In this document: piece by piece, positions 9,508-18,951 of the stretch
Layout: every line of letters starts with the position of its first letter
How positions within the stretch are numbered: the stretch's first letter is position 1
The notes under the pieces: model-generated
The model's input: the letters and a program-made list of their open reading frames with translations, nothing else
Told to the model about the DNA's origin: nothing
Database searches by the model: none
Program-made: the position numbers and the translations under genes
From: AC-32 sp963755635
GTDB lineage: Bacteria; Actinomycetota; Thermoleophilia; Gaiellales; Gaiellaceae
NCBI GenBank assembly: GCA_963755635.1
Contig: CAVWKS010000024.1
Location: 1 to 64,000 of the forward strand
Length of the DNA stretch: 64,000 bases
Direction: 5' to 3'

Positions 9508-9759
9508 ATGGCTGTCGTGACCTGGCTCTCGGTCGTGCTTCTCGCCTGCGCCGTCCTCGCAGTCGTCGGCGCCGAGTGGCCGAGGCTCCGCCAGCACCTG
9601 GGCCTCGACGCGCACCGGCGGAGGCGCCGCGCACGCCGCAAGTCGCAGCTGAGGATCGTGCACGGCGACGGCGAGCCCGACGACGCCGAGGACTTCGCGG
9701 CGAGCGTCGAGCGCGACCTCGACCAGCTGCCGACGCTCGACGAGTCCGACAGGCGCTAA
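9508..9759 (+). CDS. small single-pass membrane protein, unknown
   Basis: An 83-residue protein. An N-terminal transmembrane helix (VVTWLSVVLLACAVLAVVGAEW) is followed by a strongly basic stretch HRRRRRARRK near residues 36-45 and an acidic tail (DGEPDDAEDFAASVERDLDQL). The arrangement suggests a membrane-anchored cytoplasmic adaptor, but no family is recognised. It converges on the subtilase gene with stops one base apart. Confidence 0.6.
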   Translation: MAVVTWLSVVLLACAVLAVVGAEWPRLRQHLGLDAHRRRRRARRKSQLRIVHGDGEPDDAEDFAASVERDLDQLPTLDESDRR

Positions 9760-12127
9760 CTACCGGACGACGAAGGTCGTGCTGACCCGCCGCGTGTTCG
9801 GCAGCGTGCGGGCGCCGTCCTCGTTGTTCTTCGTCTCCTGGTAGTCGGCCGCCCTGAAGACGAGCTTGTGGCGGCCCCGGGCGAGGCGCCCCGAGACGAT
9901 TTCTGCGAGACCACGGCGCGGGTCGTAGATCACCGTGTGCAGACGGCCGTCGACCGTCGCGAAGAACGAGTGTGGGTCGACGCCCGAGCCGCGGTCGCGG
10001 ACCGTGAGCCGAAGCCGGCCGCCCGCGCGGATCGTGCGGGTCAGCAGCCGGACCGCCGGTGGCGTCGTGTCGTTCAGCCAGAAGCGGAAGGTGAACCGAC
10101 CGGCGGCGCGGCGGCTCGGGGTGTCGAAGACGAGCTGGTACGGGCCGGGAGCGGGACGGAAGACGCCGACGACGGGCTCGGGGCTGTAGAAGCCTTCCTG
10201 GTACGGGTTCAGGCGGACCGGCAGCGCCGTGAAGCCGGCGAGCCGGTCCTCGTCGCCCGCTCGGACGATCCTCGGCGAGACAGAGACGCCGCGTGCGTGC
10301 GAGACGACGACCGCGCCGGCGTTCGTCACCGCGCCGCGCACGACGAAACGGAAGACCTGCTCCGGCCCGGGCAGGCGGTTGCGGACCCCGATCGCCCACG
10401 GGTTACTCGGGAAGCGGTAGCTCGAGACGAGTGCCCGGCCGCGACGCGCGTCGCCGTGGTACGTGCCGGGCCGGCGGAGCAGGCGTCCGGGCTCGCGCGC
10501 GAGCGCAGCGGCCGTCACGTGCAGCCAGAACGGGATCTTCCGGGTGTCGGTGCCGCGCGTCAGGACGAGGTAGCCGCTCGCATCCGCCGGCTTGGCGGTG
10601 CGCGACGTCGTCGCGCGGAGCGAGACCGCCACCCGGGACGGTGGCCGTCGCCGGCACGACGACGTTCACCCCTCGCACGGAGACGCTCCACAGCACGGAC
10701 ACGTTCCAGGGGCCTGCACCGCCGCCCGCGTCCGCCAGCGAGACGGAGACCGTCCGCGACTGCCCCCGGCGCAGATAGCCGAACGACGCGCTGCTCGGGC
10801 TCGCGAACACCAGCGGCTGATCGGCTCGCGGCAGCCAGATCATCCCGCCGCCGGCGCGGGTGGGCGGCGCCGAGCGGCCGTTCGAGGAGATCGGGTTCCC
10901 GGTGAGCACGAGCGCCGACTTCACCTGCTGAACGGTCCAGTCCGGGTGCCGCTGCAGCAGCAGCGCGGCGGCGCCCGCGACGTGCGGAGCGGCCATGCTC
11001 GTCCCGTCGAACGCCTGCCAGGTGCCATAGCGCGCCGGCACCGAGGACAGGATCGAGACGCCGGGCGCGGCGACGTCGGGCTTCAGGCGCAGCGAGTAGG
11101 GCGTTGGCCCGGCAGAGGAGAAGCTCGCGACGGCGCCGTTCTTCGTCGCGGCGGCGGCGGTGATCGCATCGGGTGCCGAGCCGGGGGAGTCGATCGAGCC
11201 GAAGCCGAGCGCCTCGAACTCGTTGCCGGCGGCGATCACCGGGACCACGCCGGCCCGGGCCGCGCCGTCGATCGCCTGCACGACGATGTCCCGCTTGGGG
11301 GTGATCTCGGGCTCGCCGAGCGAGAGGTTGATCACGTTCATGCCGTCGCGCACGGCCGCCTCGATCCCCGCGACGATCTCGGGTGAGTTCCCGTCGAGGC
11401 CGAACTCGCCGGTCGGGATCGTCAGCACGCGGTAGTTGCCGAGGTACGCCTTAGGCGCGATCCCCGAGACGGTGAAGCCTCCCGCCTGCGTGCCGTGGTC
11501 GCCCGCGGCGATGCCGGCGACGTGCGTCCCGTGCTCCGACTCGACCGGGTCGAACGGCAGGTTTCCGTAGCGGGTCTTGAGCCCGGGCGGAGGGAAGGAG
11601 CGCGCGACGATCACCTTCGCGGTCGTGTAGGCCGTGTTCCCCTTCGGGTAGCCGGGCGGCGCCGCGAAGCCGGCCGGCGAGAAGAACGGGTGCGTCTGGT
11701 CGATTCCGTCGTCGATGATCCCGATCTTCATCCCCTGGCCGGCGGTGTCGAGGGTCGGTCCCCAGATCTGCGGCGCGCCGATCACCTGCGGGCTGCGGTA
11801 GAGCGAGCGGTGGTAGCGGACGCTCGGGTAGATCCCGGTCACGCCGGGCAGCCGGGCGATCCGCGCGCTCGAGCCTGGCGGGACGAGCAGCGCAAAGCCG
11901 TCGAGCACGAGCCGGTAGCGCCAGCGCACGGAAGCGGCGGGAACCGCCTGTCGCAGCGCCGCGAGGAACCGCTCCTGGCCGGCGTCGACGCCGCCCGCCG
12001 CGGGGCGTGCGAGCGTGACGACGAGCTCGCTGCGGGGCGCCGCAGGCCGAGCGACGCCGCGTGCCGTCGCGCCGCCGAGCGGCAGCGCGAGACACGCCGC
12101 CGCAAGCAGGAAAAGACCCTTGTGCAA
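9760..12127 (-). CDS. S8 family secreted subtilisin-like serine protease, frameshifted here
   Basis: An exported protease of about 788 residues once corrected. A signal peptide (LFLLAAACLALPLGGATA) and an I9-like prodomain (about 35-105) precede the S8 domain. Catalytic residues are Asp139 in GIIDDGID, His199 in HGTHVAG, oxyanion Asn302 in AAGNEF and Ser377 in GTSMAAPH. An extra C near 10632 breaks the frame at about residue 498. The other frame resumes with VAVSLRATTSRTAKPADASG and carries the beta-rich C-terminal domains, including a bacterial Ig-type DTTPPAVRLL block. The start is TTG at 12127. The C-terminal part could be mistaken for a separate gene. Confidence 0.85.
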
Positions 12128-12167
12128 GCCGAAAATCGGAGCTCCCGCCGCTACACTGTCCGTCCGC

Positions 12168-12251
12168 GCGGATGTGGCGGAATTGGTAGACGCGCACGGT
12201 TCAGGTCCGTGTGGGCGAAAGCCCGTGGAGGTTCAAGTCCTCTCATCCGCA
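12168..12251 (+). tRNA. tRNA-Leu (CAG)
   Basis: An 84-nt class II tRNA. The acceptor GCGGATG pairs with CATCCGC. The anticodon loop TTCAGGT gives anticodon CAG. A long variable arm (TGGGCGAAAGCCCGT) and the T-loop TTCAAGT follow. The 180-bp gap after it up to 12434 shows no convincing gene. Confidence 0.96.
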
Positions 12252-12434
12252 TACCTGAGACGTGCAGGGGTTTCGCTCGGTTAGCGCGTCGAGGCGTGGA
12301 ACAGCCGCTCGAACGTGGCCCGCACGAAGACGAAAGTGACCGCGCCGCCGCGCAATCCGGGCATGGTCTAGTAAGCGCCCGAGCGGAGGCGGATGTCAAG
12401 CTTGGCGCCCATCTGGAGCGCGCTGGCTGTGCCG

Positions 12435-12833
12435 TTAGTGGTGCTGATGCGACAGGAGCCTGAGCCCGCCCGGCTCGACCTCCACGTTGCCGGCGGCGAC
12501 CGCCCCCGCGACCTTCTGCCCCAGCTTGTCGCTCCCGAAGCTGGTGGCCTTCCACATGGCTTCCTCCGGAGGTGGGCCCTCTGTCCGTGCCCGGAAACGT
12601 GGCCGCAGGTGATTCGAGAGCCGTTCGGTCCCCCAGATGAGCAGGATGATCGCGGCGCCGATCGCGAAGTACCAGCTCACGAACGCGAGGACGATCATGA
12701 TCCCGAAGACGATGACCGTGGCGATCAGGACCGCCCAGGAGGTGCCTCCGCCGCCTGCGAACTGGAACGGTTCCTTGACGGTGTCGATCTTCCAGTTGCG
12801 GCCGTCGGGAGACGTTGCCGTGATCGTGTCCAC
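12435..12833 (-). CDS. conserved membrane protein with two transmembrane segments
   Basis: A 132-residue protein. After a cytosolic-type lead (SPDGRNWKIDTVKEPF) come two adjacent helices (WAVLIATVIVFGIMIVLAFVSW and FAIGAAIILLIWG, about residues 33-70) and a charged tail ending in HQHH. The start is GTG at 12833. It has no recognisable catalytic motif. It is probably an inner-membrane accessory protein. Confidence 0.65.
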   Translation of the reverse strand: MDTITATSPDGRNWKIDTVKEPFQFAGGGGTSWAVLIATVIVFGIMIVLAFVSWYFAIGAAIILLIWGTERLSNHLRPRFRARTEGPPPEEAMWKATSFGSDKLGQKVAGAVAAGNVEVEPGGLRLLSHQHH

Positions 12834-12873
12834 CAGGTGACTCTATCGCGGGAAGCGGGCGGATTCCTCCGGC

Positions 12874-13545
12874 TCAGCCGCGTGTGACGGCGTCTCGGAG
12901 TGGGAAGTCGCTCGGCCGGACGAGCACGCGAAGCGCGGGCGTGACCTCGGTGCTCCGTAGCCACTCGTTTCCCCACTCGCGATGGAATCCGTCCCTGGGC
13001 AGGGCATAGACAGCGCCGTTCGTCCACGTCGTTTCCTCGGCCGGGTCCGCACCGAAGACGCGGAAGAAGTAGCGGCGCCGGAGGGAGGGCCGGCGGCCGA
13101 GATGCATGCATGCCGTGAACACGCCGCCGATCCGGTCGCGTGCAACGACGGCATAGAAGAGCGGCCAGATTCCGTCGTCGGCCGCGACGACCGCTTCGAT
13201 CCGGGTTCCGAAGTCGGGCGCGGGGCGGGGCTCGAGCACGTCGAGCTCGGTGTGGTTCGATCCGTGCAGCAGCAGGCGGTGTCGCTCGACGAGGTGGGTC
13301 AGCAGCTCGTGTGCGGGAACGGCAGTCGAAGACGCGTCGATGACGCCTTCCTTGGCGCGGGCCTCGGCAACGAGGGCGTCGATCTCTGCGCTCCGGGCTT
13401 CCGTGGGAGCGTAGGCGGGGCCTTCAGCTGCGAGCCGGATGCCCAGTCGTTCCGCGACCCGCCAGACGTTGAAGAGCACGCTGCGCATGAAGAAGACCTT
13501 GAGACGTTCGCCGAGCGGTCCCTCGCGGCGCGCACGCTGTGCCAC
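12874..13545 (-). CDS. conserved hypothetical protein
   Basis: A 223-residue soluble protein rich in charged residues, with no signal peptide or membrane segment. Conserved-looking blocks are LLHGSNHTELDVLEPR near 92-107, IWPLFYAVVARDR near 125-140 and NGAVYALPRDGFHREWGNEW near 176-195. The HGSNHTELDVLEPR phrase recalls ADP-ribosyltransferase-like toxin proteins where it forms an early strand, but I cannot assign the family safely. The start is GTG at 13545. It lies 8 bp downstream of the bcp stop, so both may share a transcript. Confidence 0.6.
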   Translation of the reverse strand: MAQRARREGPLGERLKVFFMRSVLFNVWRVAERLGIRLAAEGPAYAPTEARSAEIDALVAEARAKEGVIDASSTAVPAHELLTHLVERHRLLLHGSNHTELDVLEPRPAPDFGTRIEAVVAADDGIWPLFYAVVARDRIGGVFTACMHLGRRPSLRRRYFFRVFGADPAEETTWTNGAVYALPRDGFHREWGNEWLRSTEVTPALRVLVRPSDFPLRDAVTRG

Positions 13546-13553
13546 TTGGACTG

Positions 13554-13994
13554 CTAGCCGGCGAGCGCCTGCAGGACTTCGTCGGCGTGGCGGTCAGGGT
13601 TCACCCGGCGCATGATCCGGGCGACGTTGCCGTCCGCGTCGATCACGAAGGTCGAGCGCTCGTACGAGTTCTTGCCCTCCCGGCCGACGCCGTAGGGCTC
13701 GGCGAGCTTGTGCTCGGGGTCGGCCAGCAGCGGGAACGGGAGCGAGTACTTCGACTTGAAGCGCTCGTGCGAGGCGGTCGTGTCCGCGCTGATCCCGTAG
13801 ACCTCGGCGCCGGCGCGCTGGAACTCGGCCCAGGCGTCGCGGATCCCGCACGCCTGCCGCGTGCAGCCGGGCGTGTCGTCCTTGGGATAGAAGTAGAGGA
13901 CGACCGGCTTGCCGCGGAGGTCGGAGAGCTTGACGGTCTCGCCGCTGTCGCTCTGAAGCTCGAAATCGGGTGCGGGCTTGCCTTCCTCGACCAC
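13554..13994 (-). CDS. bcp: thioredoxin-dependent thiol peroxidase (Bcp/PrxQ peroxiredoxin)
   Basis: A 146-residue peroxiredoxin reducing hydroperoxides with electrons from thioredoxin. The signature FYPKDDTPGCTRQACGIRD holds the peroxidatic Cys44 and resolving Cys49, the PrxQ spacing. The C-terminal block GKNSYERSTFVIDADGNVARI is typical. The start is GTG at 13994. It is probably co-transcribed with the downstream hypothetical gene. Confidence 0.95.
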   Translation of the reverse strand: MVEEGKPAPDFELQSDSGETVKLSDLRGKPVVLYFYPKDDTPGCTRQACGIRDAWAEFQRAGAEVYGISADTTASHERFKSKYSLPFPLLADPEHKLAEPYGVGREGKNSYERSTFVIDADGNVARIMRRVNPDRHADEVLQALAG

Positions 13995-14140
13995 CTGGGC
14001 ATCTTAGACATGTCGACGCAGGCCGCCTGTGGAGGAATCGGCACACTCCCGGCACACCTTGCGGCCTTGACTAAACCCGGGGTCCGACACCGATTTTGGC
14101 CCGGCGGGAGCATGGCCGGTTCGGCCTCGAAGCTACGCTG

Positions 14141-14527
14141 ATGGCTGTGAGACGCAGCTTCCGCGACATGAACCCGACGCTGCGGGGCTTCCTCGTGATC
14201 GGTCTGATCGCGCTGATCGTCGTCGTGCTCCAGCTCCAGCGGACGCTGACCGCGCTCTTCCTCCTGGCGCAGATCGCCTTCTTCCTGGCGATCGCGTACT
14301 TCGTCTTCCTGATGTGGCGAGACCGGCGCCAGGAGATCTCTGCGTGGTCGACCCGTTCCCGCGTCGTCTTCTACGGCTCGGCGCTGCTGATGGTCGTGAA
14401 CGTCGCCGCCCGCTTCTTCGTCCCGGTCGGGGGCGGTCTCAGCCTGCTCGTGTTCCTCGCGGTGTTCGCGTGTGCAGGCTTCGCCATGTGGCGCGTCTGG
14501 CGTGACGAGCACACGTACGGCTACTGA
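14141..14527 (+). CDS. conserved membrane protein, unknown
   Basis: A 128-residue protein with about four hydrophobic segments: residues 17-33, 38-57, 74-87 and 94-115. There is a basic loop MWRDRRQEISAW, and the C-terminus ends RVWRDEHTYGY. The ATG at 14141 is preferred over upstream in-frame codons because residues before it look non-coding. No family is recognised. Confidence 0.65.
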   Translation: MAVRRSFRDMNPTLRGFLVIGLIALIVVVLQLQRTLTALFLLAQIAFFLAIAYFVFLMWRDRRQEISAWSTRSRVVFYGSALLMVVNVAARFFVPVGGGLSLLVFLAVFACAGFAMWRVWRDEHTYGY

Positions 14528-14637
14528 CCGGCCTTCCGTACTTTCCCCTGAACGCGAATCGGCGTCTTCGCGGACGTCGCGCCGGCCGCCGGCGACTGTG
14601 ATCCGGGAAACATCGGTACAGACCTAGGAGGTCAGTT

Positions 14638-14961
14638 ATGCGCAAGGTCATTCTCATCGGAATCGGGGCACTCGCCCTGGCGGCTCCCGCCGCCGCCGGC
14701 CCCTCGACGCTCGTCGTCGCGATGCACGATCCGGGGTGCCACTGGTTCAAGGTCGGCGGTAAGTTCGTAACGTCGGTGACCCACCACGGCGCGGTGCGGC
14801 TCGTGAACCAGGACGAGGCCGCGCTCGTCATCAAGGGCCCGGGCGGAAAGCGCATCGACAAGGTCGGTGCCTCGCTGACGCTGAAGGCGAAGGGCCTCTA
14901 CAGGATCACGATGGTCAAGCAGGCGCCAGACGACAACCACCTGCGCCTGACCATCAAGTAA
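14638..14961 (+). CDS. small secreted protein, unknown
   Basis: A 107-residue exported protein with signal peptide MRKVILIGIGALALAAPAAAG. The mature region has beta-rich blocks (STLVVAMHDPGCHWFKVGGKF, KTVTHHGAVRLVNQDEAALV-like) and one Cys. A strong AGGAGG ribosome-binding site lies 7 nt upstream of the ATG, and a good terminator follows. This suggests a well-expressed monocistronic gene. The D-x-G-C-H pattern could bind a metal or heme, but that is speculation. Confidence 0.7.
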   Translation: MRKVILIGIGALALAAPAAAGPSTLVVAMHDPGCHWFKVGGKFVTSVTHHGAVRLVNQDEAALVIKGPGGKRIDKVGASLTLKAKGLYRITMVKQAPDDNHLRLTIK

Positions 14962-14982
14962 CACGCGCAGAGCGTGTCGATG

Positions 14983-15010
14983 AGAAAGGCCCGCTGCGGC
15001 GGGCCTTTCT
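14983..15010 (+). terminator. Rho-independent terminator
   Basis: AGAAAGGCCCGC pairs with GCGGGCCTTTCT around a 4-nt loop, with T-rich ends on both sides. It closes the small secreted protein gene and, read on the other strand, also lies at the stop of the HemQ gene. It is likely bidirectional. Confidence 0.85.
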
Positions 15011-15699
15011 TACGTGGCGACTGAGACCTGCGCGCCGTCGAGCTCGTCCAACGCTTCGCGAACCTCAACGGCGCGCCCCACGAAGATGGGTGTGTCGCGT
15101 TCGGTGTAGCGGCTCGCTTCCGAATCGCGCAACGTCAGCATCAGGTGCATGAAGTCCGCCGGCTCCTCGCACTCGAAGGCGGTCATGAACTCCTGGTCGT
15201 CGATCCCGAACGAGTAGGTCGTGTGGTTCAGGATCGTCCTGAACTCGTGGCCGACGCGCATGTGCTCGTCCATCGCGCGCTGACGATCCTCCTGCGGGAG
15301 CGCGTACCAGGGCCGCACCTTCACGAAGGGGTAGACGACGAGGTACGGCGATCCTTTCGGGGTCACCTGGCGCGGCTTGCGGGCCTTCGTGTACTCGGAC
15401 GCCTTCGTCGTCGCCAGGTAGGAGTAGGGCGTCGAGAGCCATCCGGCGAGCGGAGTCCCGTTCAGCGCCGCGCCCAGCTCGCCCAGGTCCTCGTAGCGCT
15501 CGGTGATCTTCCAGAGAAAGAAGTCCGCGTCAGGCCGCACACCGGTGAGCGAGTAGGCACGGAGCGACGCCATCCGGCCGGCCCAGTCCTCCACGACCTC
15601 GGCGAAGGCGTCCTTCCCTGCGCGGCGCTCGTCGATCGGCAGGCGCCGCCAGGCCGGATCGGCCTTGTAGAACGTGTACGCGACGTACTGGCCGGCCAT
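15010..15699 (-). CDS. hemQ: coproheme decarboxylase HemQ (chlorite dismutase family)
   Basis: A 229-residue member of the chlorite dismutase fold. In actinobacteria this enzyme converts coproheme III to protoheme, the last step of the coproporphyrin-dependent heme pathway. The C-terminal half shows the family landmarks YPFVKVRPWYALPQEDR and MDEHMRVGHEF, then HTTYSFGIDDQEF, which contains the heme-ligand region. The chlorite dismutase distal Arg motif is not evident, which favours HemQ over true chlorite dismutase. hemA and hemL lie 33 kb away in this window. The pathway assignment is by family. Confidence 0.9.
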   Translation of the reverse strand: MAGQYVAYTFYKADPAWRRLPIDERRAGKDAFAEVVEDWAGRMASLRAYSLTGVRPDADFFLWKITERYEDLGELGAALNGTPLAGWLSTPYSYLATTKASEYTKARKPRQVTPKGSPYLVVYPFVKVRPWYALPQEDRQRAMDEHMRVGHEFRTILNHTTYSFGIDDQEFMTAFECEEPADFMHLMLTLRDSEASRYTERDTPIFVGRAVEVREALDELDGAQVSVAT

Positions 15700-15711
15700 C
15701 GGGCGAAAAGC

Positions 15712-17073
15712 CTAGCGGCAGGTGGTGAGCTTCCCGGCGCGCAAGTCGGCGACAGCCTGGCGGAACAGAGCGAGGCTCGGCTTGGCCGTGTGGTCGGCGT
15801 AGTAGAGCCCCGACTGCCAGCCGTCCAGGCGGATCTCGTCGAACGTGTGGAAGACGAACAGCCCCTTCACGGTCGGCTGGCAGTAAGCGAGCGCCAGCGC
15901 CTTGCGGTAGTACGCGGCCTGGAGCTCCGGGCTGACGCGGACCGGCTCGGTCGCGGTGGACGACTGGTACGACGCGAGCTTCGAGCGCGGCACCGTCGTC
16001 TGGACGCCGAACTCCGTGTAGAGGATCGGGAGCGTGCGCCCGCGCTGCGGCGTCCCCCGGAAGGCCTCGTCGAGCAGCGTGACGAGCTTCGGGTAGTCCG
16101 CGAGCGTGATCTGCGTCGTCTTCGGGTGCGCGACGGTCGGCGGAATCGCCGACGAGAGCATGTAGGGGTGGATCGCGAAGGCGTCCATCAGCGGCCGCTG
16201 CCGGCCGCTGGCGCGGTAGGCGGCCCCGAGGTCCCGGATGAACGCCGTGGGCGAATGGGTCGGGCGGATTCCGTTGGGGCGGTCGGCACCGCGCGGCGAA
16301 AGCCCGACTCCGATCACCCGCAGGCCCGGCCGGACGTCCTTGAGCGCGTCGTAGCTGCGGGCGAGCAAGTCCTCGTACGCCTTGGCGGCGACGTCCTGCC
16401 CGCCGGGCCCGAACTGCGGCAGCCAGAAGGTGCTCAGGTTGGGCTCGTTGCCGACGATCACCCCGTAGGCGGAGGGCACCTTGCGGGCGACCGCGGCCGC
16501 GTACTGCGCGAACTGCTCGCGCTGCGCGGGCCCGCGGGGCGTGTTGCGCCCGAGACCGTTCCAGACGACGAGGAAGAGCCGCAGGTTCTTCTGCCTCGCC
16601 ACGCTCGCGACGTTGTGGATGCCGACCAGGCTCTGCCTCGACGGGGCGGTCAGGCCCGGCGCCCAGCCGGCGGTCAGGACGGCGGCGTCGAAGCCGGCGC
16701 GCCTGGAGTCGGCGACAGCGGTGCGCGCGGCGACCGGATCCTGCTGTGCAAGCGAGTCGTCGACCACGCCGACCATGAACGAGTGCCGGCGCGGGCTCTG
16801 GGGCGAGGGCGGCGGCGGTAACGCTGCGGTCGTCGTCGGCACGGGCGAGGTCGTGGTCGTGGGCGGGACGACGGGAACGCCGCCGCTCGTGGTCGCGGTC
16901 TCGCCGGTACCGGTCGTCACCGGGCTGCCCGTCGTCCCGGGCGCGGTGGCCGCGTTCGACGGCGAGGGAGTGGCCGCTTCCTTGCCGCCGCCGTGCGACG
17001 ACACCACGACGGCCGTGACGGCACCGGCCCCGGCGACGACGGCAATCCCCACGGCGAGCAGGTCTTTCCTCAC
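15712..17073 (-). CDS. secreted clan-A glycoside hydrolase-like protein
   Basis: A 453-residue protein. An N-terminal transmembrane or signal anchor (LLAVGIAVVAGAGAVTAVVV) and a Thr/Pro-rich linker (about 35-95) precede a TIM-barrel-like domain. Clan-A hallmarks are GNEPNL near 205 (acid/base Glu) and LYTEFG near 350 (nucleophile Glu), with HPYM and FHTFDE between and after. The substrate is unknown; cell-wall or capsule glycans are possible. The GTG at 17073 is 27 bp from the divergent uvrC start, so the promoters must overlap. Confidence 0.78.
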   Translation of the reverse strand: MRKDLLAVGIAVVAGAGAVTAVVVSSHGGGKEAATPSPSNAATAPGTTGSPVTTGTGETATTSGGVPVVPPTTTTSPVPTTTAALPPPPSPQSPRRHSFMVGVVDDSLAQQDPVAARTAVADSRRAGFDAAVLTAGWAPGLTAPSRQSLVGIHNVASVARQKNLRLFLVVWNGLGRNTPRGPAQREQFAQYAAAVARKVPSAYGVIVGNEPNLSTFWLPQFGPGGQDVAAKAYEDLLARSYDALKDVRPGLRVIGVGLSPRGADRPNGIRPTHSPTAFIRDLGAAYRASGRQRPLMDAFAIHPYMLSSAIPPTVAHPKTTQITLADYPKLVTLLDEAFRGTPQRGRTLPILYTEFGVQTTVPRSKLASYQSSTATEPVRVSPELQAAYYRKALALAYCQPTVKGLFVFHTFDEIRLDGWQSGLYYADHTAKPSLALFRQAVADLRAGKLTTCR

Positions 17074-17100
17074 GTGGCGGGAGGCTACCCTTGCCCGCGC

Positions 17101-18951
17101 TTGAACGAACACGTCGAACAGCAGCTGAAAGCGCTCCCGGCGAAGCCCGGCGTCTACCTCTTCCGCGGCTCCCGGGGCGAGATCCTGTACGTCGGCAAGG
17201 CGAAGTCGCTGCGGCCGCGCGTGCGCAGCTACTTCCAGGCCGGCGCCGGCGGGCGCACGACGATCGCGCAGTTGCCCAACCGGGTCGCCGACCTCGAGGT
17301 GATCGTGACCGGCACCGAGGTCGAGGCGCTGCACCTGGAGCAGAACCTCGTCAAGCGCCACCGGCCGCCGTTCAACGTCCGCCTGCGCGACGACAAGTCG
17401 TTCCCCTACATCGCCGTCACGGTCGAGGACGACTATCCGCGGGTGATGTTCACGCGGGAGCGGCACCGGCGCGGCGTCGTCTACTTCGGGCCGTACGCGA
17501 ACGCGAAGAAGGTGCGCGAGACGCTCGACGTGCTCAACCGCGTCTTCCCGTACCGGCCCTGCGAGGGGCCGAAGCCAGGCCGCCACTCCGGGATCCCGTG
17601 CCTCGATTACCACATCGAGCGCTGCCTGGCGCCGTGCGTCGGCTACGTCTCGCAGGAGGCCTACCGGGAGATCATCGACGGCGTGATCGAGTTCCTCTCG
17701 GGCGAGACGCGGCCGATCCAGCGCGAGCTCGAGCGGAAGATGAAGGAGGCGGCGGAGGCCGAGCGCTTCGAAGAGGCGGCGCGCTACCGCAACCGGCTCT
17801 TCTCGGTGCGGCACCTGGCCGAGCGGCAAGCCGCCGACAAGCGCGCGGTCGGGACGATCGACGTGATCGGCATCGCGGCCGAGGACGACCGCGCCGCCGT
17901 GCAGGTCTTTCCGCTGCGCGACGGGCGCCTGATCGACCGCTACGCGTTCCACCTCGAGAACGTCGAGGGGCAGGACACGGCGACGCTGCTAGAGGCGTTC
18001 GCGACCGAGTACTACGGCGCGTCGCCGAGCGTGCCGCCGCAGATCATCGTGCCCCCGGACGCGGGCGACACGGCCGCGCTGGCCGAGTTTCTCTCCGAGC
18101 GGCGCGGCTCGCGGGTCGAGGTCCGCGCGCCGGTGCGCGGCGAGAAGCGCCGCCTGCAGCAGCTCGCGACCGAAAACGCGAGGGTCGCGCTGGACTCGGA
18201 CGCGCTCCAGTCCGAGCAGCGGCGCCTCCGCCGGGTCGAGGCGCTCGAGGAGCTGCGCGAGGCGCTCAACCTCGAGAGCCTGCCGCTGCGGATCGAGTGC
18301 TACGACGTCTCGAACATCCAGGGCGAGGCGGTCGTCGGCTCGATGGTCGTCTTCCAGGACGCGCTCGCGAAGAAGGCGCACTACCGCAAGTTCGGCGTGC
18401 GCGGGCTCGACGGGCAGGACGACTACGCGGCGCTGGCCGAGGTGGTGTCGCGGCGGTTCGCGCGGATGGGCGACGTGACCGGCGAGGAGTACGACGAGTC
18501 GTTCGCCGCGGTTCCGAACCTGGTCGTGATCGACGGCGGCAAGGGTCAGCTCGCGGCCGCGCTCCAGGCGATGCAGGCGTTCGACCTGCCGCGCGTGGCG
18601 GTGATCTCGCTCGCGAAGCGGATCGAGGAGGTCTTCGTGCCCGGCAGGCCCGAGCCGGTGCTCCTGCCGCACGACTCGGCCGGCCTGCAGCTCCTGCAGC
18701 GCATCCGCGACGAGGCGCACCGCTTCGCGATCGGCTTCCACCGCCAGCGGCGCGACGCGAAGGCAAAGGAGTCGATCTTCGACACGCTGCAGGGCGTTGG
18801 ACCGGCGCGGCGGCGGGCGCTGCTGCGCCACTTCGGCTCGGCCGAGCGGTTTCTCGCGGCGTCGCAGGAGGAACTCGAAGGCGTGCCCGGGATCCCCGAG
18901 CGAACCGCGCGCTCGATCTACGCGCAGCTCCACAAGGCAGGGCGGGCGTAG
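17101..18951 (+). CDS. uvrC: excinuclease ABC subunit C
   Basis: A 616-residue UvrC, the dual-incision nuclease of nucleotide excision repair. The GIY-YIG domain (KPGVYLFRGSRGEILYVGKAKSLRPRVRSYF) lies at about 14-90. The UVR motif (ERKMKEAAEAERFEEAARYRNRL) is near 211-233. The RNase H-like endonuclease domain has ECYDVSNIQG near 400, and the tail has tandem helix-hairpin-helix motifs. The TTG at 17101 is chosen because it gives the usual N-terminus and length. The stop TAG overlaps the presumed start of the following MFS gene. Confidence 0.96.
   Translation: MNEHVEQQLKALPAKPGVYLFRGSRGEILYVGKAKSLRPRVRSYFQAGAGGRTTIAQLPNRVADLEVIVTGTEVEALHLEQNLVKRHRPPFNVRLRDDKSFPYIAVTVEDDYPRVMFTRERHRRGVVYFGPYANAKKVRETLDVLNRVFPYRPCEGPKPGRHSGIPCLDYHIERCLAPCVGYVSQEAYREIIDGVIEFLSGETRPIQRELERKMKEAAEAERFEEAARYRNRLFSVRHLAERQAADKRAVGTIDVIGIAAEDDRAAVQVFPLRDGRLIDRYAFHLENVEGQDTATLLEAFATEYYGASPSVPPQIIVPPDAGDTAALAEFLSERRGSRVEVRAPVRGEKRRLQQLATENARVALDSDALQSEQRRLRRVEALEELREALNLESLPLRIECYDVSNIQGEAVVGSMVVFQDALAKKAHYRKFGVRGLDGQDDYAALAEVVSRRFARMGDVTGEEYDESFAAVPNLVVIDGGKGQLAAALQAMQAFDLPRVAVISLAKRIEEVFVPGRPEPVLLPHDSAGLQLLQRIRDEAHRFAIGFHRQRRDAKAKESIFDTLQGVGPARRRALLRHFGSAERFLAASQEELEGVPGIPERTARSIYAQLHKAGRA

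Noticed and set aside
9760..10632. A separate secreted protein gene
   Set aside because: It continues the subtilase C-terminal domains once the extra base near 10632 is removed, and it has no signal peptide of its own.
16993..17100. An N-terminal extension of UvrC starting at 16993
   Set aside because: The extra residues are Arg/Gly/His-rich and overlap the signal region of the divergent glycosidase-like gene. The TTG at 17101 gives the family N-terminus.
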